In this document: positions 61,159 through 64,000 of the stretch, piece after piece
Position numbering within the stretch: the first letter of the stretch is position 1
Layout: each line of letters begins with the position of its first letter
DNA from: Pteria penguin
Taxonomy: Eukaryota; Mollusca; Bivalvia; Pterioida; Pteriidae
Length of the DNA: 64,000 bases
Reading direction: 5' to 3'
Assembly: GCA_035048485.1 (NCBI GenBank)
Contig: CM068586.1
Location: forward strand, 51,067,667-51,131,666
Made by a program: the position numbers and the translations under genes
The notes under the pieces: generated by a model
Seen by the model: only the letters and a program-made list of their open reading frames with translations
Database searches by the model: none
Told to the model about the DNA's origin: nothing

Positions 61159-62208
61159 CTAAAAATGCAAACAATAGTAAGAAGGCAATGTAGAACACAA
61201 AACAGTAAGTCTGTATTATATTTATTATCATTTCAAGTGGAATCAACATTATCACATCATATATAAGTCATCATCGTCATAATAATTTTTATCATTGTAT
61301 TGTTATTATTATTATTATTATAATATCTCTCTCACAGATTCCGTTCACTTCTGGTAATGTTATAAAATAAGTTAGTAACAAGCAATGAATATTTTCTGTC
61401 ATCCATGAATTAATTTGTTCTTGGATAATGTTCAACTCCTACAACCCTGCCCTCTCCCCCCCCCCCCCTCTTTTTCTCCAATGTCACAATATGGAACTTA
61501 AGAAATATCCAGAAACACTAAAAATCAAAATTGCTATTCATTTGTGAGTATATCATTTGACTTATACAAATGGGTGAGAGGAGAATAAATGCTTCAGCAC
61601 TTTATGCAGGGATGGGAAATTTCCGAAAAATCCACGAACCTTACAGATTGTGATTACGAATTATCATTGTTTGTCTCCTGCATCCTCAGCCATTATCAGA
61701 GAACATACATAGATATACAAGACATAATACATTAATTGTACTGGCATGCTCAGGTGATGGACACGAAAACACTCTACACATTGAGATTTTTCAGAATTGG
61801 AAAATACATGTATCTGGTAATTTTGTTTTTCTAATTAGACTATTTCATCACTAAAAAACCCGAACAATAAACTTATCAATCACTTGATTTCTAGAAAAAA
61901 TATTTATCTCTACTTTATTTTAAGTACATGGTAATAATGCTGAAATTTTTTTCTACATTTTTGTTTGGAAAATAGGAGTATATTTTGGGATATTCAACTT
62001 ACTCTAATAAGAAAAAAAAGACTATAATCTGCAGTAAAACTGACCCTACGAATCTCTAGTAATGGTTCATTCAATTTATTTTTTTCCCCAAATTTTCAAA
62101 TCTTACTAAATATGGCACTTTTTTCATGATACTGAAAATGAAATATATATCTTTCTTGTGATCAACATGAATTGTACAAATTTCAGGGTTTTAAAAATAT
62201 CTTTAATC

Positions 62209-62320
62209 TTATTGAAGTATTTCACAATCATCAAAATCATCCATGTTGTTGAAAGAAACACGAGAAGCTCTGTGTTCCTTGAAAAGCTCCGTGTTCCTTG
62301 AGAACCATGGGTTTGGCATT
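62209..62320 (-). CDS. Candidate last exon of another unknown minus-strand gene
   Basis: On the minus strand a TACATGTATCAG acceptor precedes an open frame reading MPNPWFSRNTELFKEHRASR and ending NNMDDFDDCEILQ before TAA at 62209-62211. The acidic hydrophilic end looks like a cytoplasmic tail. Its stop excludes joining in frame to the exons at 61158 and below, so it is either a different gene or an alternative end. Product not recognised. Confidence 0.35.
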
Positions 62321-62459
62321 TCTGATACATGTACATATACATATTCTAACAGTCGAATATGTAATATTTTCAATATGTATAACATAAGAATGAGAAGTAA
62401 TGCTGATAAAAATCCAGGAAAAAAAGTATGTAAGTATATTAGCATGCAGCGTAGTTAAT

Positions 62460-64000
62460 CAAGGCATTATGACATAAGCAAAATGTGAAATTAATATATC
62501 TATTACTGGTATATTAGGTAAAGATATATATTTACTGCAATCAAATTTGAAAACGAAAAAGAAAAAGAAATTTGACCAAGACATGAATTACGATAAAACA
62601 AGTAACTGCATAGTAATTTTTGTTGTTGTATAAAATGTTACAGAAATATCAGAGTAAAAAGATGAAATGAGGACGTGGTCATTGAAATGGTGGACACAGG
62701 TGGTCAAACGTGTGTTATCTAGGAGAGAGGTTTGGACTAGATAATGACTTTAACCTTTAATTAATTGTAGGATAACGAATACAAGATATTATTCAAAGCT
62801 ATTGTGATCATTTGTAAAAGTTATGCATAAAAATGCATATAAATTATATACATCTAGTGCAAATACTGAAAATTTAATGTTATAACTATTTCCTTATGCA
62901 ACCAGTTATTGAGAACAATTCCATAAATCAGAATTTCTGAAATTATAAGATTTGTATTTCAATGCAAATGCACAACCAAGTTCAAAATCAGTTAGGAGGA
63001 GTTAACTCCCCATTAATCAGTACTTAATCTTTATTATCATTTAATGCAATTTCTCAATTACTAAAATCTGTTATGGTTTGCATTTAATCGACTACCGAAT
63101 CCATTGTTCTTGAAGAGGGCAACCTTTATCTAGGAAGTTGCCCACATCGAGAAAAACTGGATTTGATTGAAGACTAAATGCAAACCGTGGTGGAGTTAAG
63201 TAGTTGAGATGTTGCACAATAATGCAGAACAAAAATTTGTTTTAATTATTTTTTTCACAAAACTGGTGTTTACGGTATCTCTTGCTTAGTTTTGGTTTTT
63301 ATAATTTATATATAAATCTTTGTATCTAAGTACAATGTACATAAGCCAAACCTGCCACTGTCTGCCTAAGGTGGCCACTTTTCCAGCATCCCTTTGGTGG
63401 TTGCTTCAAACATGTCTGACTGTATGTATCATCACGTGACCTGTGTTAAGTGACCACCTGCATTAAGTGGCCATGTTTCCACCTTCCATTTGGAGGTCAC
63501 TAAGAACAGGTTTGACTGAGGCCAAAATAAAGTGCATGTGTAATTTACACAAAGTCATATACACGACTATACACATACATTTTGTTACTTATATATGGGG
63601 AAATTTCTTTATGAACATGCATATATACAATACATTTAAAACAGTTCAGGAATTAAAAAAAAGGAAAACAAAACATGTGATGCCTCTTTGTGTGATATAC
63701 ATGCACTGATATATATTCTACGACACAAAGGCAGAAAAATGAAGGTTCTAAACACTGAGGTGTTAACATGGCAAGAAATTCTGGAAACTGAAACAGAATT
63801 TTCATGAATTTAGTACACAACAGCAAGAAGTCCAATGGGCAATAATAATTCCTATCATTAGTCAAAACTTTGACTATACATTTACATGTAGATAAACAAA
63901 TTCTTCATAAGAGCAGTCAATACACATGTGATTATAAATAAACGACAAAACGACAAAGCTCTTCAAAAATTTTTGACTGCTTGACCATTATCAAATGAAA
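62460..64000. other. AT-rich right flank without a recognised gene
   Basis: A loose hairpin at about 63073-63190 (GGTTTGCATTTAATC / GACTAAATGCAAACC) and a dispersed repeat at about 63350-63515 (GGTGGCCACTTTTCCAGC, CATTAAGTGGCCATGTTTCC) are the only structures seen. It may be intronic to the minus-strand gene or genes ending at 57.9-62.3 kb. Confidence 0.4.

Noticed and set aside
61561..61705. Minus-strand start MAEDAGDKQ near 61694
   Set aside because: It stops after nine codons and the nearby donor-like site is not in a usable phase for the exon at 61158.

Overview
The window is animal nuclear DNA. It has spliced genes with long AT-rich introns and GT-AG borders, many tRNA-derived SINEs, small DNA transposons and very large minisatellites. 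The repeats, such as stretches rich in TGACCTTGAC and SINEs ending in CAATCAATCAATC, point to a mollusc, probably a bivalve. That assignment is an inference from repeat style and protein divergence.

Five gene loci can be argued from the sequence. (1) 924-1025, plus strand: the apparent last exon of a gene entering from the left. (2) 5557-18331, minus strand: a seven-exon homologue of the poorly characterised protein C6orf136, about 476 residues with a mitochondrial-type N-terminus; all six intron phases agree. (3) 18928-23558, minus strand: a candidate two-exon gene for a 60-residue protein. (4) 25076-57041, plus strand: a complete 22-exon EDEM3 gene (1147 residues) with a signal peptide, GH47 mannosidase domain, protease-associated domain and a C-terminal NDEL retrieval signal. 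(5) 57862-62320, minus strand: exon fragments of one or two unrecognised genes, convergent with EDEM3. An orphan open exon also lies at 3980-4153 on the minus strand.

Locus 3 and EDEM3 are divergent, with their starts 1.5 kb apart. EDEM3 would act in the ER lumen, trimming mannose from misfolded glycoproteins for ER-associated degradation. The C6orf136 homologue probably acts in mitochondria. Nothing suggests that the genes share a pathway.

The introns hold most of the unusual sequence. The main observation is a minisatellite of about 90 units of 46 bp (50006-55780) in the last EDEM3 intron. Its unit is a copy of the exon 21/intron 21 donor junction, so the array repeats a 5' splice site dozens of times. 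The array is split by a 1585-bp element with TTAA target duplications (51063-52647) that carries a cysteine-rich open frame. Other arrays lie at 1850-2470, 5340-5575, 5990-6830, 8630-10165, 19590-20600, 28540-28960, 33420-33715, 37195-38830, 45665-46080 and 60080-60680. Transposons include a 2.07-kb Tigger/jerky-like element at 47067-49129 with a second element nested inside, a 1.12-kb element at 30349-31468, and a family of 200-240-bp MITEs sharing CAGTACAGTC ends.
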